Assembly (NCBI GenBank): GCA_009910795.1
Contig: VMEE01000030.1
Location: 1-13,489, forward strand
Direction of reading: 5' to 3'
DNA: 13,489 bases
DNA from: Dehalobacter sp. CP
Lineage (GTDB): Bacteria; Bacillota_B; Desulfitobacteriia; Desulfitobacteriales; Syntrophobotulaceae
Shown here: in pieces, positions 12,165 to 13,489 of the stretch
How the letters are laid out: the number at the start of each line of letters is the position of its first letter
Position numbering within the stretch: position 1 is the first letter of the stretch
The notes under the pieces: generated by a model
The model's database searches: none
The model's input: the letters and a program-made list of their open reading frames with translations, nothing else
Told to the model about the DNA's origin: nothing
Made by a program: the position numbers and the translations under genes

Positions 12165-13280
12165 TCAGTGATAAAACTGCTCCCACGGATAGCCTTCCTG
12201 CCGCCTGCAAAGTAAACCACCATTGGAGTCATACCCAAGGTAAGTTACAAGTCCCATACGGAATGGGTCTATCTCGATTTCCTTTCCTTTCCACATTCTA
12301 TCGTGAAATCTCGCAATAGTGAAACTCACAAAATCAGCAATTTCTAAGCCCGGAAATGAGGCAGGGGAGACAAACTTGGGCTCAGGAATTTCAATTCCTT
12401 TCGACAGAAAACCATATAGAAGGCTGTGTTGGCTCCCCCTGAAAGTGTCTCTTGCCCACCCGTGAATGACTTCATTAGCTTGTGAATGTTTCTCGGAATC
12501 GAAAAATATACTCGGTTGAGCACTTTTTTCCGTCCATTCGTCTATCGCATTCAAGACCAGTAGAATATACGCTTCATTTCTTAACCCGTTTGGATCAGAT
12601 ATACCGCTCGGGTTGCCTCTGTCGGTGGTCAATGCGATATTGTAGATAAAGAGATTGCTTTCCTTTATCAAAGCTAATACTTGATCAACGAAGCCGATAA
12701 CATCCTCTAAGTTCAAGGAATGATATACTGGATGTTTTACCCTGTTAGTGCCAGCCCAAATATCTTTCATATGGATTTTCCAACTCTCTGGTGAGATGGC
12801 GGGAAGTAGCCCTTGTTTTAGTTTTCTAACCTTCTTTTCGAAATCAGGCAGCAAAGTCTGGTCGGCACCTATGAGAGAATAAACGGAAACCTTTCTACCT
12901 TCATGCTCTCTTTTAGCGTCATCGCCGAAAAGAGACCCTCTTGTTTTCATCTCATTCGTCGGCAAGGAAATCTGGATATGGGTTTTGCACCTCGGGCATA
13001 CCTGTGAAATGCTCTGCAAAATCCATCTTTTCGGACCACTGTATGGAACTCTCCCGGTTTCGAATTTGGGCTTCACAGGTATCATTGATATTTCGTGTTT
13101 CTTGAACCAGTCAGGCTGAAAGACGGTTTTACAGGTCGGACAAGTCATCGTGAGGCTCGACAGATTCTCGGGCAGATGTCTTAATGATACCGATAAACGA
13201 TCTACCTCAGCCCGTTGAGGTCCGGTCAGCCCATGATGGACAAAAAATGTCTTGGGTTTTCTATCTGTGCTCATGGACAT
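12165..13280 (-). CDS. Double zinc-ribbon cassette protein, DUF3800-like
   Basis: The protein has 371 residues from ATG 13280 (AAGGG 5 bases upstream; an ATG at 13274 is also possible). A longer frame to 13484 would cross attC1 and is unlikely. The N-terminal part has two CxxC knuckles, TCPTC (C47, C50) and VCPRC (C95, C98), likely one zinc ribbon. The rest resembles DUF3800/RNase H-fold proteins: SVYSLIGAD (132-140), WKIHMKD with H170, IFFDSEKH with D261, and SFPGLEIADFVSFTIARF with D316, close to the family's GLQxAD ending. The usual DESG motif of the first strand is not seen, so the assignment is tentative. DUF3800 proteins often occur in defence islands; no activity is claimed here. Confidence 0.65.
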   Translation of the reverse strand: MSMSTDRKPKTFFVHHGLTGPQRAEVDRLSVSLRHLPENLSSLTMTCPTCKTVFQPDWFKKHEISMIPVKPKFETGRVPYSGPKRWILQSISQVCPRCKTHIQISLPTNEMKTRGSLFGDDAKREHEGRKVSVYSLIGADQTLLPDFEKKVRKLKQGLLPAISPESWKIHMKDIWAGTNRVKHPVYHSLNLEDVIGFVDQVLALIKESNLFIYNIALTTDRGNPSGISDPNGLRNEAYILLVLNAIDEWTEKSAQPSIFFDSEKHSQANEVIHGWARDTFRGSQHSLLYGFLSKGIEIPEPKFVSPASFPGLEIADFVSFTIARFHDRMWKGKEIEIDPFRMGLVTYLGYDSNGGLLCRRQEGYPWEQFYH

Positions 13281-13295
13281 ACCTTCCCTTACAAC

Positions 13296-13351
13296 ACCGA
13301 ACGCTGAATTAAGCGGCGGCGGGGCTTTTTCCGCCGTCCGCTTCAATGATT
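13296..13351 (-). other. attC site broken at its R'' end (attC1)
   Basis: On the minus strand AATCATTG (13351-13344, shared with attC3) leads into the left arm AAGCGG-A-CGGCGG, an 8-base loop, the right arm CCGCCG-CCGCTT, the spacer AATTCAGC and the R' core GTTCGGT (13302-13296). The arms pair over 12 bp with a single extrahelical A, a textbook attC fold. The expected R'' core (xxxYAAC) just before AATCATTG is absent; the sequence there is TATCG. This is where the insertion sequence appears to start. Confidence 0.82.
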
Positions 13352-13489
13352 CGATACTATTCAAGGCCTCCTCTAAACATGGTAAACTCGGCTTTGCGAA
13401 GAACCAAAATAAACCGGGTAAGGAGGAAGCCTTATGAACTTTTACAAAGGTCAACACAAATTTTACTGCGGTATCGATCTTCATGCAAG
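13352..13489 (+). mobile_element. Left end of an IS110-family insertion sequence (partial)
   Basis: The left boundary is inferred from the point where attC1 stops matching attC3 (after plus-strand CAATGATT, 13344-13351). The leader is then about 82 bases before the transposase ATG. In the IS110 family, elements with a short leader and a long 3' noncoding end are of the IS1111 type, and an IS1111 subgroup is known to insert into integron attC sites. The right end is outside the window, and I did not identify terminal repeats. Confidence 0.6.
13434..13489 (+). CDS. IS110-family transposase, N-terminus only
   Basis: An ATG preceded by AAGGAGG, 7 bases upstream, starts MNFYKGQHKFYCGIDLHA and runs off the window. 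FYCGIDLHA is the N-terminal strand of IS110/IS1111 DEDD transposases, and D15 would be the first catalytic acid. The gene is read away from the cassettes. Only 18 codons are seen, so completeness cannot be judged. Confidence 0.82.
   Translation, partial: MNFYKGQHKFYCGIDLHA

Larger units (their letters stand above)
10101..13302 (-). mobile_element. Integron gene-cassette array (three cassettes, no integrase in view)
   Basis: Three minus-strand genes are each followed by an attC-like site. Core heptamers match within a cassette. The two-membrane-segment cassette begins GTTGGGC (12110-12104) and its attC opens with GCCCAAC (11203-11197), an exact reverse complement. The mrr cassette begins GTTCGCA (11147-11141) and its attC opens with TGCGAAC (10190-10184), again exact. 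The first cassette begins GTTCGGT and its attC opens with ACATAAC, complementary at five of seven bases. The array is read toward lower coordinates, so attI and intI, if present, would be beyond the right edge, past the insertion sequence. Confidence 0.8.

Noticed and set aside
13252..13437. Plus-strand 61-residue frame between cassette A and the transposase
   Set aside because: It is made of the attC1 stem and the leader of the insertion sequence; it has no coding character.
12165..13484. Long 439-residue version of the zinc-ribbon gene
   Set aside because: The first 68 residues would be encoded by the IS leader, the antisense of the transposase start and attC1. The internal ATG at 13280 has a good ribosome site.

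Overview
The window looks like a mosaic accessory region of a Gram-negative bacterium. The mix of a partition cassette, several toxin-antitoxin (TA) pairs, a type III restriction system, integron cassettes and an IS110-family insertion sequence would fit a Desulfobacterota or Gammaproteobacteria plasmid or genomic island. The taxon is a weak inference; nothing here is a taxonomic marker.

Left part (1-2341). The 3' end of an unidentified gene is followed by a partition cassette on the minus strand. The cassette has a small ParA ATPase and an 80-residue ribbon-helix-helix (RHH) partner, flanked on both sides by GTAAGTAAC-type repeats that could be centromere or operator sites. Next come three minus-strand TA pieces: an intact higA with only the C-terminal half of its higB toxin left, and an intact parD-parE pair placed exactly where the rest of higB should be.

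Middle (2342-9984), all plus strand. A frameshifted remnant of radC (JAMM motif still readable) precedes an operon of a conserved 60-residue protein, type III methyltransferase Mod and type III helicase/nuclease Res. The target-recognition part of mod is strikingly AT-rich against its flanks. Two further TA operons follow, DinJ-YafQ and Phd-PIN. Each has a near-consensus sigma70 promoter overlapped by a perfect palindrome, which is likely its autoregulatory operator. A 20-residue stub of a serine recombinase overlaps the PIN stop codon.

Right part (10101-13489). This is the least obvious content: a cassette array of an integron, read on the minus strand, with no integrase gene in view. Three cassettes, separated by attC-like sites, encode (in array order) a double zinc-ribbon protein with DUF3800-like traits, a two-transmembrane protein of unknown function, and an Mrr-type restriction endonuclease. 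The 7-base core at the start of a cassette is the exact reverse complement of the core at that cassette's own end for two of the three cassettes, as expected of real cassettes. The attC upstream of the first cassette loses its outer core where an IS110-family insertion sequence begins. The transposase start is at the window edge, and the short leader suggests the IS1111 type known to target attC sites.

Taken together, the window is a stability and defence region: partitioning, four TA loci (one broken), a type III restriction system, an Mrr nuclease and two unknown cassette proteins that are defence candidates by context only. Three gene remnants (higB, radC, resolvase) mark repeated insertion and loss.
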